From positions 62,001 through 126,000 of the forward strand of contig WFMF01000266.1 in the NCBI GenBank assembly GCA_011033025.1: a stretch of DNA of 64,000 bases, given 5' to 3'. The translations under genes were made by a program, and so were the position numbers. This DNA is from Beroe forskalii. Lineage: Eukaryota > Ctenophora > Nuda > Beroida > Beroidae. This document shows positions 44,722 to 56,588 of this stretch, one piece after another (position 1 is the stretch's first letter; each line of letters opens with the position of its first letter). The notes under the pieces were generated by a model. It did no database searches. It was not told the origin of the DNA and saw only the letters and a list, made by a program, of their open reading frames with translations.

Positions 44722-45299
44722 GGTGTGGCCTGATCAAGTGCAGTTATCCGAGAACCAGCGTACTTGAGTACATGTTACACTTACTGTGATTGCACGTTGT
44801 GTGGGACCAATGTGACAGCATGCGATCCATCAGTGTGAAACGTAAGATGACTGCTTGTTGTGTGGGACCAATGCAATGTGACCCGCTGCTGCGATCAGTA
44901 TCACTAATAAGGTACGCTTGTACGCTTAATGAGGAGGTGTCTCTATATATAGTGTGCTTTCACTAGAAGTATGTTCGGAACATACATTAACATATTATGG
45001 TCGACATTTTGTCTCTATATAGAGCGAAAAAACACTATATAGAGACAGTGCACTTTATAGAGAAATGGTGTCTCTATATAGTGCGGTGTCTCTATAGTGC
45101 GATTTATAGTGCGATTACCTTGTTGTCAGATATTAAATGTCAAATGTTAATTCGTTCATGAGAATGACTCGTTTTAATTTCCTGTAATAATTAATTTTGT
45201 CATCAGTACCTACTAAGTTTTGATAATCGGCAATCTGCCAGTTAATTGAGCCAACTAAAAGCGAGATCTAATGCCAGTGATTGAAGGTTTATTTGGAAG

Positions 45300-45672
45300 T
45301 AAATAAAACTCATTATGGTCATAGCGAATTGGAGAAGTCGTCATTGTCGACACACGACAGTGGTGATTGCCTGACAATGGATGAAGATAGTCATTATCGA
45401 TCCATTGTCGACGCAATGAATTCCTTGTCAACCATTTGGTGGCAATGCAGGATCCATTCACCATTTTCGACATGGAAATTGATTCCATCGTCGACAATGA
45501 CGATTCATTATCACCCCTTAGCTCCTTAGGTCTTATCACCATTCTTGACAATGAACCACCTTTGTCAGTTTGTCGACAACGATTCATTGATACCAATGAT
45601 GATATCGAATAGTTTGTCGACAATGAATCGTCATTGTCGACAATAAAACCATTGCCACCATTTGACAACAAT
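45300..45672. repeat. Cluster of GTCGAC-centred palindromes, unit A
   Basis: At least ten short palindromic or near-palindromic strings of type CATTGTCGACAATG within 370 bp; both strands stay open because of it. Unit B 56590-56935 has the same cluster, somewhat more complete. Function unknown. Confidence 0.7.
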
Positions 45673-45769
45673 TATGATCGCCATTCGTTGTCCTACGTTG
45701 TAGCCATTCGCCTTGACGAATTTTCCGATTCCTTTAATGAAGTAATGACTGAGAAATTCCAGGCAGTTA

Positions 45770-46012
45770 TGTGTTCTCATTGGTCGAAAGCATGACTTCG
45801 GAAAGAGAGTAAGGAGGGCTGGACAAAGATTATAAACGGACCACTGCTTCCTTATGAAGCATTGCCTTATGGCCCTGTTCGTCTCTCCTGAACTTCTGGA
45901 TTATGAAGCCTCTGGAATCCGTATTTTCAAAATAGACAAGCTTACAAACAGGGGCCATGGGGCAATGTTTGGTTCTTACTTCTTTCTACCTGTCCTTTCG
46001 GCCAATGACCAC
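45770..46012. mobile_element. Small stem-loop MITE shared by both units
   Basis: Inverted ends GTTCTCATTGGTCGAAAG at the left and cctttcggccaatgacc at the right, with an inner inverted pair (cattgcc..ggcccctgt). Present in unit B at 56953-57222, so it predates the duplication. 46013-46455 is shared, unremarkable sequence. Confidence 0.6.
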
Positions 46013-46988
46013 GTATGCCAGTCACCTTGCATAGTAGTACGTGACGTCCTGGTACTACGTACGTACGCGGCCTAGCTATATATGGTAACTATGCCAAAAT
46101 TTCTACACGGAAATAAATATAAACGTACGTGCGCGTAAATCATATCTGTAGACAGGAATTCACATTGCGCCTTCCATAAATTCCGCTGACTCTGCAATTG
46201 TGTGACCGCCCCTAGATTTGGCTGCAACATAATATCGTTCCGAATTGTTAATTTGAAGCAAGAAAATGAACCATTTCGGGAAAGTACAATGAATGAATGG
46301 ACAATCAGCTCAAACAAATCATACCACTAGTAGACTCCAGTCATTAAATCATTCTTTAGCAATGATACTGTGTGGAAAAGTCTAACCATAAATACCGAGG
46401 AACGCGCACCTACAGTGTCCAGTCTTTACAAATAATTTACAATCAATCGAAATTATAATTAATTTAAAGTAAATTTTATTAAAATTTAAAAGGGTTTAAG
46501 ATTTTTAAAATTTTTTAAAAGACAGATTTTTTTAAAATAAATTTAATTATTTTTTACTTTTGGACCCAAAATTTTTGCTATTTAATGTTATATGTGCTGA
46601 TCTGTTACTCTTCCTCCGATGCATTGGATTCTTGAAAACCTTCTTTCCTGTTGAAAGTAGAATCGGCTGTTGATATAGATGCTTCAATATACATACAAAA
46701 CGTAACGCATTTTAACTGAATGTTTTATACCTTATTTTACTCTCATCGAAACTATCATGAAATAACGTCATCTATTTTTCTTGAATCAATTTCATTGCCT
46801 TAAATTAATTTATTTCATTGCCTTATCGGTCAGATGAGAAGAACGACGCTGCCCTCTTAAAACTGCAAATACCGGCTGGATATTCAAATTTGTTCAATTT
46901 AAAGGCATAGCCTCAATTTACTTGAGTCGCATTTTGAAGTTTGTCATGATTGAAATCGAATAATGTGACAGGATGTGGCAATTTGGAT

Positions 46989-49900
46989 GAGTCAATGTTT
47001 CGCCGAAATTGGAACAAAAATGGAACAAAATCGGAACAAAATGGGACAAATTGTAAGCATATATTTGCGGCCAGAGTTAGGATTGGATTGACTTTGTGAT
47101 GATGTAAATGTGTTGTAGATACATTGATTCGATAGTTTTGATAAGTTTTTAGGGTCGGACTGCCGTCATGGTGCACGCCTGAATAGCCGCCAAAGCCACC
47201 TTTTTGGTACGCGTATATACCCAATTTCGGAGCAATTCTAACCGGTATAAATGGGTCCTAGGTACTCAAATTGTTGCTAGAGATGTTTCAGAGAGTAAGT
47301 TTGATGATATTTCAACCGTACATCTCGTTGGAAGCGGCGTATACGAAAGTGGAACAAAGTTTCTTAGAAAAATGGAACAAATATGGGACAACGTAAGCAT
47401 ACGGAAAAAATGGGACAAATTGTAAGCATATATTTGCGGCCAGAGTTAGGATTGGATTGACTTTGTGATGATGTAAATGTGTTGTAGATACATTGAATCG
47501 ATAGTTTTGATAAGTTTTCAGGGTCGGACTGCCGTCATGGTGCCACCAGATAGCCGCCAAAGCCACCTTTTTTCGTACGCGTATATACCCAATTTTGGAG
47601 CAATTCTAACCGGTATAATTGGGTCATAGGTACTTAAATTGTTGCTAGAGATGTTCCAGAGAGTGAGTGTGATGATATTTCAACCGTACATCTCGCTGGA
47701 AGCGTATACGAAAGTGGAACAAAGTTTCTTAGAAAAATGGAACAAATATGCGGGACAACTTGTGCTATTACGGAAAAAAAATGGGATAATTAGCATATAT
47801 TTGCGTACAGAGTTAGGATTGGATTGACTTTATGATGATGTAAATGTGTTGTAGATACATTGAATCGATAGTTTTGATAAGTTTTTAGGGTCGGACTGCC
47901 GTCATGGTGCCACCAGATAGCCGCCAAAGCCACCTTTTTTCGTACGCGTATATACCCAATTTTGGAGCAATTCTAACCGGTATAATTGGGTCATAGGTAC
48001 TCAAATTGTTGCTAGAGATGTTCCAGAGAGTGAGTGTGATGATATTTCAACCGTACAACTCGCTGGAAGCGTATACAAAAGTGGAACAAAGTTTCTTAGA
48101 AAAATGGAACAAATATGGCCTGGGACAACTTGTAAGCATACGGGAAAAAATGGGACAAATTGTAAGCATATATTTGCGGCCAGAGTTAGGATTGGATTGA
48201 CTTTGTGATGATGTAAATGTGTTGTAGATACATTGAATCGATAGTTTTGATAAGTTTTTACGGTCGGACTGCCGTCATGGTGCCACCAGATAGCCGCCAA
48301 AGCCACCTTTTTTGGTACGCGTATATACCCTAATTTTGGAGCAATTCTAACCGGTATAAATGGGTCATAGGTACTCAAATTGTTGCTAGAGATGTTCCAG
48401 AGAGTGAGTGTGATGATATTTCAACCGTACATCTCGCTGGAAGCGTATACGAAAGTGGAACAAAGTTTCTTAGAAAAATGGAACAAATATGGGACAACTT
48501 GTAAGCATACGGAAAAAATGGGACAAATTGTAAGCATATATTTGCATTAGAGTTAGAGGATTGGATTGACTTTGTGATGATGTAAATGTTGTAGATACAT
48601 TGAATCGATAGTTTTGATAAAATTTTTAGAGATGTTCCAGTTCGATACTGCCGTCATGGTGCCAACTTGTAAGCATATGGAAAAATAGCCGCCAAGTCGG
48701 CCAGAGTTAGATTGATTGACTTTTTTTCGTACATACATTGAATCGATATATACCCGTCGGTGCCAATTTTGGAGCAATTCTAACCGGTATAATTGGGTCA
48801 CAAAAGTGGAACAAAGTTTCTTAGAAAATGGAACAAATATGGCAAATTGTTGGGAAAAAATGGGGACTAGAGATGTTCCAGAGAGTGAGTGTGATGATAT
48901 TTCAACCGTACATCTCGCTGGAAGCGTCATAGGGTATAAATTGTTGCTAAAAAGTGGAACAAAGTTTCTTAGAATAAATGGAACAAATACAAATGGGACA
49001 ACGTAAGCATGCGGAAAAAATGGGACAATTATATATTTGCAGCATATATTTGCGGCCAATTTTTGAGCAATTCTAAACTGGTATACTTGGGGTCATAGGT
49101 ACCATTGACTTTGTGAGTGTGATGATGTAAATGTGTTGTACATACATTGAATCGATAAAATTTTGATAAGTTTTTAGATTGGATTGACTTTGTGACTGCA
49201 TTGAATCTTCGGATGGTGCCACCAGATAGCCGCCAAACTCCAAAGCCACCATTTTTCGTACGCGTATATACCCAATTTTGGAGCAATTCTAACCGGTATA
49301 AATGGGTCATAGGTACTCAAATTGTTGCTAGAGATGTTCCAGAGAGTGAGTGTGATGATATTTCAACCGTACATCTCGCTGGAAGCGTATAAGAGAGTGG
49401 AACAAAGTTTGCTAGAAATATGGAACTATCTGGCGGCTATCTGGTGGCACCATGACGGCAGTCCGACCCTAAAAACTTATCAAAACTATCGATTCAATGT
49501 ATCTACAACACATTTACATCATCACAAAGTCAATCCAATCCTAACTCTGGCCGCAAATATATGCTTACAATTTGTCCCATTTTCCCGTATGCTTACAGGT
49601 TGTCCCATATTTGTTCCATTTTTCTAAGAAGCTTTTTTCCACTTTCTAAAAAGGCTTCCACCGAGATGTACGGTTAAAATATTATCACACTCACTCTCTG
49701 GAACATCTCTAGCAACAATTTGAGTACCTATGACCCATTTATACCGGTTAGAATTGCTCCAAAATTGGGTATATACGCGTACGAAAATGGTGGCTTTGGC
49801 GGCTGCCTTCTGGTGGCACCATGACAGCAGTCCGACCCTAAAACTTATCAAAACCGGTATCGATTCAATGTATCTACAACACATTTACATCATCACAAAG

Positions 49901-50725
49901 TCAATCCAATCTAAATCTATCTGGCGCTAATGGTGGCAATGCTATATGCCACAATTTGTCCCATTTTTCCCGTATGCTTACAAGTTGTTCCATATTTGTT
50001 CCATTTTTCTAAGAAACTTTGTTCCAATTTCTTATACGCTTCCAGCGAGATGTACGGTTAAAATATCATCACACTCACTTTCAAGAACATCTCTAGCAAC
50101 AATTTGAGTACCTATGACCCATTTATACCGGTTAGAATTGCTCCAAAATTGGGTATATACGCGTACGAAAAAAGGTGGTTTTGGCGGCTATCTGGTGGCA
50201 CCATGACGGCAGTCCGACCCTAAAAACTTATCAAAACTATCGATTCAATGTATCTACAACACATTTACATCATCACAAAGTCAATCCAATCCTAACTCTG
50301 GCCGCAAATATATGCTTACAATCTGTCCCATTTTTTCCCGTATGCTTACAAGTTGTCCCATATTTGTTCCATATTTCTAAGAAACTTTGTTCCACTTTCT
50401 TATACGCTTCCAGCGAGATGTACGGTTAAAATATCATCACACTCACTTTCAAGACAATTTGAGTTCCTATGACCCATTTATACCGGTTAGAATTGCTCCA
50501 AAATTGGGTATATACGCGTACGAAAATAGGTGGCTTTGGCGGCTATCTGGTGGCACCATGACGGCTGTCCGACCTTAAAAACTTATCAAAACTATCGATT
50601 CAATGTATCTACAACACATTTACATCATCACAAAGTCAATCCAATCCTAACTCTGGCCGCAAATATATGCTTACAATTTGTCCCATTTTTTACAATTTGT
50701 TCCACTTTTGGCGAAACATCATATG
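46989..50725. mobile_element. Inverted tandem array of ~370-bp repeats with transposon-like ends, unit B only
   Basis: Five to six direct units of 361-374 bp (46989 to about 49430; marker tttgcggccagagttagg at about 47066, 47427, 48172), then about four units in opposite orientation (about 49430-50700). Middle units (48600-49250) are scrambled, with short duplications and deletions. The ends are inverted: ATGTTTCGCCGAAATTGG (from 46995) against ATGTTTCGCCAAAAGTGG on the other strand (from 50719). Direct octamers ATTTGGAT (46981-46988, 50726-50733) flank it; unit A has a single related octamer. No real gene: the repeated frames (TYQNYRFNVSTTHLHHHKVN) are translations of the repeat. Confidence 0.85.
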
Positions 50726-50733
50726 ATTTGGAT

Positions 50734-51784
50734 ATTCATGCGACTTCGTGGTAAGCGCCGTGCATTTTTACCAATACAAGATTATTTTGCGCGGCTTAAA
50801 TTGGAGCGCCGCGCGCGCGGCCGGCCGGCCGCCGCCGGCAAATTGCATTTCAGCCCTGAAAATCTGCTTTCGTCCATCTCATCTGCACGAACGTTCGTTC
50901 GTGAAGGATTCCCGCAGCATGGGCAAGGGGTTTCTGATTAAATCATACTTCAGCATTTTGTGGAGATAAGGTGGGGACAGACAGGGTTCTGAAATTGCGA
51001 TCGTCAAAAACTATTCATTTATCTCTTCGAAGTTCAATGCGATACATTTGTAATTTTCTATTCATCTCACCGCCTCCAATCTAATAGCATATGATTGATC
51101 AGCAGCCATGGCGAAGATTTGGATGTTGCTGATGCTGCTGGTGGGATTGGAAGCAACTTAAAGCTCGAAGATGGCAGCACCTCTTCTCTGTAAGGCCCTG
51201 AATCCTATCCGGAACACATCTCTGAGACCTTTCAAAATGCTGCTTATACACCAACTTCCATGATGAAAGAGGGAGTAATTGATGATTCGATGACGACTTT
51301 TTCAACTCATCACCACGAAAAGTTGGATTATAAGGACGGGATTATGGAACTTTCAACTCATACTATTACTAATGAACGGCGGTAAATCCCATAGATAAGC
51401 AACCCCTTTCAACTCAACCCACCCCTTTCAACCCATAACCCACTCCTATCAACTCATAAGTCATAACCCAGTAACCCACCCATAACCCACCCTTTCGACT
51501 CACAACCCACTCCTTACTGTTCTCCTAAGCAGCTCCGTTGCTCCTCGAACGGCCTTTTCCCTTAATTTTCGAGCATTATCACTAACTTGGGAGCTTTTTC
51601 CAACTATATAAGGGAATCCCTCATGTCTGCAAACGGGCCAATAAAACGATCATGTATAGAGTCATTATAGTACCCAGTGACAACCTTCAGATTTCCGAGG
51701 TAAGACCACAGAACTTTTTCTTACAAAACTTGTTCTCTGGAACAATGATTGGCAATTGGTACTCATTTACTGTACAGTGTACAC
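50734..51784. other. Shared intergenic block, unit B
   Basis: Matches unit A 33541-35035 without the MITE at 34494. Includes the GC-rich inverted repeat at 50808-50836 and the acccac-type short repeat at 51405-51510. No gene beyond the doubtful exon relic listed. Confidence 0.5.
51109..51384 (+). pseudogene. Unit-B counterpart of the possible exon, with a stop
   Basis: Matches 33915-34199, but the frame is interrupted by TAA where unit A has CAA (ctctgtaagg against ctctgcaagg), and there is a 6-bp insertion (gctgat duplication) upstream. Supports loss, or non-coding status, of this segment. Confidence 0.35.
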
Positions 51785-52095
51785 TGTACACTAGGAAGTG
51801 GGTTCTCAGCTCCAACTAAAGCGTGAACTCTTCAGTTCTCTAAAAAGTGAGTTCTCAGCCCCACCCAAAGCGTGATCTCATCAGTTCACTAAGAAGTGAG
51901 TTCTCAGCTCCACCCAAATCGTGATCTCATCAGTCCACTAAGAAGTGAGTTCTCAGCTCCACCCAAATCGTGATCTCATCAGTCCACTAAGAAGTGAGTT
52001 CTCAGCTCCACCCAAATCGTGATCTCATCAGTCCACAAGGAAGTGAGTTCTCAGCTCCACCCAAATCGTGATCTCTTCGGTTCGGGAAGTGAGTT
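51785..52095. repeat. 49-bp minisatellite at the EF-hand gene 3' end, unit B
   Basis: About five units, same family and same overlap with the CDS end as in unit A. Units are more alike than in A (four start agttctcagctccacccaaat), pointing to separate homogenisation. Confidence 0.88.
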
Positions 52096-52590
52096 CTCGG
52101 GTTCCTCCTCGGTTTGGAGATGCTCCGTAGGATCGTAGAGCAAGTTCCTGAATTCCGTCTGACTGATTGATCCGTCCTTATCAGCGTCCGTCACGGCAAA
52201 TAACCGCTCCACGTCCCCCTCCGTCGCTCCCACTCCGAAGTGACTGAGAGCGTCCTCCAGTTCACCCCGCGTGATAAAGCCATCTCCGTCCTTGTCGAAG
52301 AGTTTGAATGCCTTGTTGATCTCTATCTCCTGACTGACCTTAGGGTCGAGCATGGCAATGAGTTTGATGAACTCAAGGAAGTCGAGGGTCAGGCCCCCGT
52401 CCGTGTCGTGTTGGTAGATGAGTTGGCGCACCTCATCCATGGGTACGTACAGGTTCATCTTTCCCAGTGCGTAGTAGAACTCCGTGATGGAGATGGAGCC
52501 GCTGCTGTCCACGTCTATCTGGGTGAAGCAGTCCTTCAACTCTGTCAACTTCTCAGCTGATATGTTGTCTGTGTCTATTTCCTCCATCAT
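52051..52590 (-). CDS. Four-EF-hand calcium-binding protein, copy B
   Basis: 179 residues, identical in every residue to the protein of 35455-35994, with the four loops at 26-37, 62-73, 99-110 and 135-146. Nine nucleotide differences from copy A, all silent (for example Glu, Ala, Arg, Gly, Leu, Thr, Cys and Glu third positions). So both copies appear to be under protein-level constraint, or one is the source of a conversion followed by silent drift. Its upstream flank differs from copy A by a 155-bp MITE starting 71 bp from the start codon, which might change its expression. Confidence 0.93.
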   Translation of the reverse strand: MMEEIDTDNISAEKLTELKDCFTQIDVDSSGSISITEFYYALGKMNLYVPMDEVRQLIYQHDTDGGLTLDFLEFIKLIAMLDPKVSQEIEINKAFKLFDKDGDGFITRGELEDALSHFGVGATEGDVERLFAVTDADKDGSISQTEFRNLLYDPTEHLQTEEEPENSLPEPKRSRFGWS

Positions 52591-52660
52591 AGCTCTGTGA
52601 TAGTGATATATTCATATATTGTGTGTTGAAATGAGAATCGAAAATCAAATAGTTTTAGGC

Positions 52661-52815
52661 AGGTGTCGCCACCTCGAGAAATGAGAATTCTTCTGAAATT
52701 TCCGATCGCGCGGCGCCATGTACGTAGGTGAATATACTGTTAAATCAGTATCACACGCGTACAAATTGTGGTTTTGTGGAAATTTCAGACACCGATCTCA
52801 GAGGTGGCGACACCT
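52661..52815. mobile_element. 155-bp MITE upstream of EF-hand copy B
   Basis: Perfect 15-bp inverted ends AGGTGTCGCCACCTC (52661-52675 and complement at 52801-52815). Absent from unit A at the matching place (about 36050-36090). No clear target duplication. Lies in the likely promoter of EF-hand copy B. Confidence 0.75.
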
Positions 52816-55800
52816 CAGTAAGTTATATTCTCGCAGCATAATGGAATTGAGTTGATAAAAAGCAAGAAGGCAAATAATTAGAGCGTGAATCTGAGCACCA
52901 GTCAACTTCCATATACGAGACTACAGAAAAATGCCAAACGCGGAAGCTTGTTTGGCTATTTTCGTAAACTAGGAAATTCCAAAGACTACTGATCATACTA
53001 TAAGTCACGATGACAGGTGATGTTCTACAATGAAGGAATAATTATATAGGCTTAATATTGTGATTTATCGATCCTGTGCTATTGTCTAAGGCAGTAAGGC
53101 AGTATTTTAATAATCTGCTCGCCCACAAGTAATATGTTCTGGCCCAGGTACCTACTGCAGTAGACAATAGACCCCCTATCTATAATGATTCATTATTCAT
53201 ATGGGCTGCCCAAGCCCACTGCTCTGCATCTTGTGGTAGTCACTGCTGAATGTGCGTGTAGTTGACCTCTAGATGACATAACTTTTAGAGAAGATCATCT
53301 CTGGAGGAAAACTTTGCCGCATTTTGTGCCCTTACGCAGAGACAAGCCTAAATTAGGACAGGAAGATAAGATATGAAAGGTTATGAAAAAATGTATATTG
53401 TCTAGCGATGCCAATTAATTTCAGAAATTTAAAACTGGAAACTGTTCAAGGGAAATAAATAAATAACTAACAAACAACTGGTCCAGGAATGAATTGGATT
53501 CAATAACAGTTGATAAATAAGATTTAAGCAATGCTGCTCATTAGCAAATAGCAGGTCACAACAAATATGATACGTATACCCTCAGAACTATTCCACATTT
53601 ATTCTTCTCAGAAAAAACGCTAATTTGTGTCAAGCACGCAGGAATTCTAAGACCGGGCGTTTGTAAATCTTCACCTGCTTGCGAGGCTAGCCAGCATGTA
53701 TCATATTTAAACATATATTCTAGGATTATTGTTTACCCATAATTGGTGGCAATAACTATTTCATACAATATGAACTACCATTTATACCACGCCTTACTGA
53801 AGTCTGAAACAATTACATTCGTACGATTTACGGCCATGCTCGAAAGAGGACTATATATTCATACGTATTGCATAATAAATGTCATTCATATGATCATAAT
53901 TCACGTTTATCCGTGTACGGCGTTGGAACGTTTAACGTTTAAGTGAGCTAGGCTGCAGGAGGCTGGGTCAGTGCTTTACTAACATGTCTGGCAGCGCACG
54001 AATGTCATGATACACTTATAACGTGTGTATAAATATAGATTTCTTGATTACTGAGGTCTGAAGCTGGACAGAAGAGGCCAACTTTGAGCTTTTCAGATTT
54101 TGAGTGATCACGCCCAATGTAGTTTTAAGGCCGGTGCAAAGATAGATTATAGATATTATCCACATGCTAAAATTCATTGTCCCAGTACATCAAGATTCGA
54201 GACTGAAGTTCCACAAACTGAGCTATTTTCAGAATGTAAACTTTAAACGATGAATCTTGGAAAGGTAAAATATTTTCAATTTTAAAAGTCAATAGAGTTT
54301 TAAATCTGAATATTTTCAAGTTTCAGCGTTTATGAAGTTTCTAAGGAAAGTTTCTAACTATTAAGCTTCGACCTTAATTTTCAGACTCGTCCAAGTTTGT
54401 GTGTGTGACTCAGGCATTTCAATTTGAAAATTAAGCTATTAATATTACAATGTCTGTGATGATTATATTCCAATGTGATGAAGATCCAATGGATCCATGG
54501 CGTTCATTGAATCCGATAAATTTTTGGGTTCTGTCGATCCATTATGTCCAAAGAATCCATCGTGTCGAATGGATCCATTGTGTCCAGTGGATTCATAGTG
54601 TTCAATGGATCTGTTGGACATGTCGTGTCAATTAGACTGATGAAAACAGACAAAGCTTGACAAAGAACATTTTGTTTCACCCATTAAAATCTAATTTCAC
54701 TTTCAGAATGATTCTCATTTCTCGCGACAGCCTGTTAAAAAGAACCAAGTTTCCAATTTGTCTGTCATGTTTATGTCATTTCATTTGTCTTTTTCCTGGA
54801 AGACGTAATTAGAGACATTCTATCTCCTCCATGGAGATCATGGATGTCCATTGTCCGATGGACGCAATGGATCCAATGGACACAGATTTATGTTCAATCC
54901 ACCGTTTATTATTCGGTGATTGTGATCATAAATTGTTACATTTATAAGTTGATACAATGACTATCCATCATTTCCATTCTCCAGTGGACTCCAGGGCTCA
55001 TAATAGAATTAATGGATCCAATGAACATTGATTGAATCCATACAATTAGATTAAGGACATTGGAAAAGATGACCTTCCTACCTAATATGCGTTCCTAATC
55101 CTTCACGTCAAGAGTGCAAAGTGATGCATGAGTGACAAAATCCAACTATCATGATTTACCCAATAACGTCCAATACGAAGGCTACCTGATCTGCATTCCC
55201 ACGACTATAATAGCACGGTATATATATAGAGATCGCTCATACAGCGGGAGAGCTGAGAGAGACGGTCAACGAAAAGATCGTACGTTTATAATACGGTCTC
55301 CGGTAGCATTATATATGTGCATGAAAAACAATGTTAACTGCAATCAATTAGTAATTAGTATAACTCTAATACAGGCATGACTTGGATATAATATATGTCT
55401 AGTTATTAATGCTCATGCGTGGAGTGTACTCTTCTCTCTCTTCTTCTCTCTTCCCTCTTCTCTCTTCTTGCTGCGTACGCCAGTAGGTGGAGCTAATGCT
55501 CACGGTATATTGCCATGTCTACCACACTTCAAAATATACTCCTGGACTCCTCCTCCTGGACTCCTCTCTCTCTGGATATAATTGAGGCAAACCATAATTG
55601 ATTGACATGTACAACTCCTCCTCAAAAATCATCGGTTTACATATATATTTATTAGTGGAGTCTCTATAACAACTATACGTACTCGAGTGTTGGCAAGCAG
55701 TTTCATTACGAATTTCACTCCAAAAGTTCAACCTTCAAAATATATCATTAATTGGCATTGATCCAAATCGCAGGACATTAGAACCGGAAATTCATATTTA

Positions 55801-56588
55801 TCAGTTTAACTGACAAATCGGTATTGGCGATATCATGGGCTGCTCTGTCAAAAACTACACGTCGGTAGAGTGGTACTGGTGGAAAAGGGTGGGCAGGGGA
55901 GCTGGTGGGCGTGGAAATCCGGGGACGTCCTGTGATAATTGTATTGTTATAGTCTCCCGAAAGAGATGCGGGACAATCCCTCCTGTACTGGGGTCATGGG
56001 ACAACACCCGGCTCTTTAGACCCGTTAATTATGTGGAAACGCCGTTCAAATTCTATTTATTTTTCTAAATAAGTTTACGTCTACGACCGATGAGCACAGC
56101 TATAAACTTATTGAAATGTTCCCTTACATACCCCATTCCCCTGATAAGAGTTCTGCCAATAATCTTTCAACTTAATATCATATTCTGTCATGGGTTTTTT
56201 ATCTCGTTTTTTTACGATTTACAGCAGACACTATGATGAGTGAAGCGACTTGAAATGTTTTTTTATTCTATGATAATAATGTTATTGATATTTGTAAATT
56301 TTGCTATCAGATATTAAGTGTCAAATTTTAATTCGTTCATGAATGTTTTTTTAATCTATGATAATAATGTTATTGATATTTGTAAATTTTGTTGTCAGAT
56401 ATTAAGTGTCAAATGTTAATTCGTTCATGAGAATGACTCGTTTTTATTTCATGTAATAATTAACTTTGTCATCAGTACCTACTAAGTTTTGATAATCGGC
56501 AATCTGCCAGTTAATTGAGCCAGCTAAAAGCGAGATCCAATGCAAGTGATTGAAGGTTTATTTGGAAGCTTAAATAAAACTCATTATG
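52816..56588. other. Shared intergenic block, unit B
   Basis: Matches unit A 36090-37967, 39194-40676 and 41031-41269, with empty sites for the Penelope-like element (54734-54745), the MITE (56160) and the MULE (56389). Holds the GGATCC-palindrome cluster (about 54485-54640), a CT microsatellite (about 55428-55475) and the doubtful small frame 55835-56068. No gene asserted. Confidence 0.55.

Larger units (their letters stand above)
41270..45119 (-). mobile_element. Mutator-like element (MULE), unit A only
   Basis: 3.85 kb insert with 8-bp target duplication TTGTTGTC (41262-41269, 45120-45127); unit B has the empty site at 56389-56396. Both ends carry several inverted copies of a short module, GCACTATATAGAGAC, giving compound terminal repeats of about 130 bp. 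It encodes a FLYWCH-MULE transposase on the minus strand (43545-44721), which is interrupted by a foldback element at 41495-43544. Confidence 0.85.
33150..46455 (+). repeat. Segmental duplication, unit A
   Basis: Left copy of a head-to-tail duplication. By eye it matches unit B (46585-60745) nearly base for base over long stretches: 33150-33530 with 46585-46980; 33540-34490 with 50740-51605; 34872-37967 with 51610-54735; 39194-40676 with 54745-56159; 41031-41269 with 56160-56396; 45120-46455 with 56389-57320 plus 60421-60735. Breaks between blocks are unit-specific insertions. The pair lies between the zinc-finger gene and UQCRC2. Confidence 0.93.

Noticed and set aside
46913..50754. Family of frames with TYQNYRFNVSTTHLHHHKVN
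   Set aside because: They recur because the 370-bp unit recurs, are broken at each unit end, and switch strand with the array.
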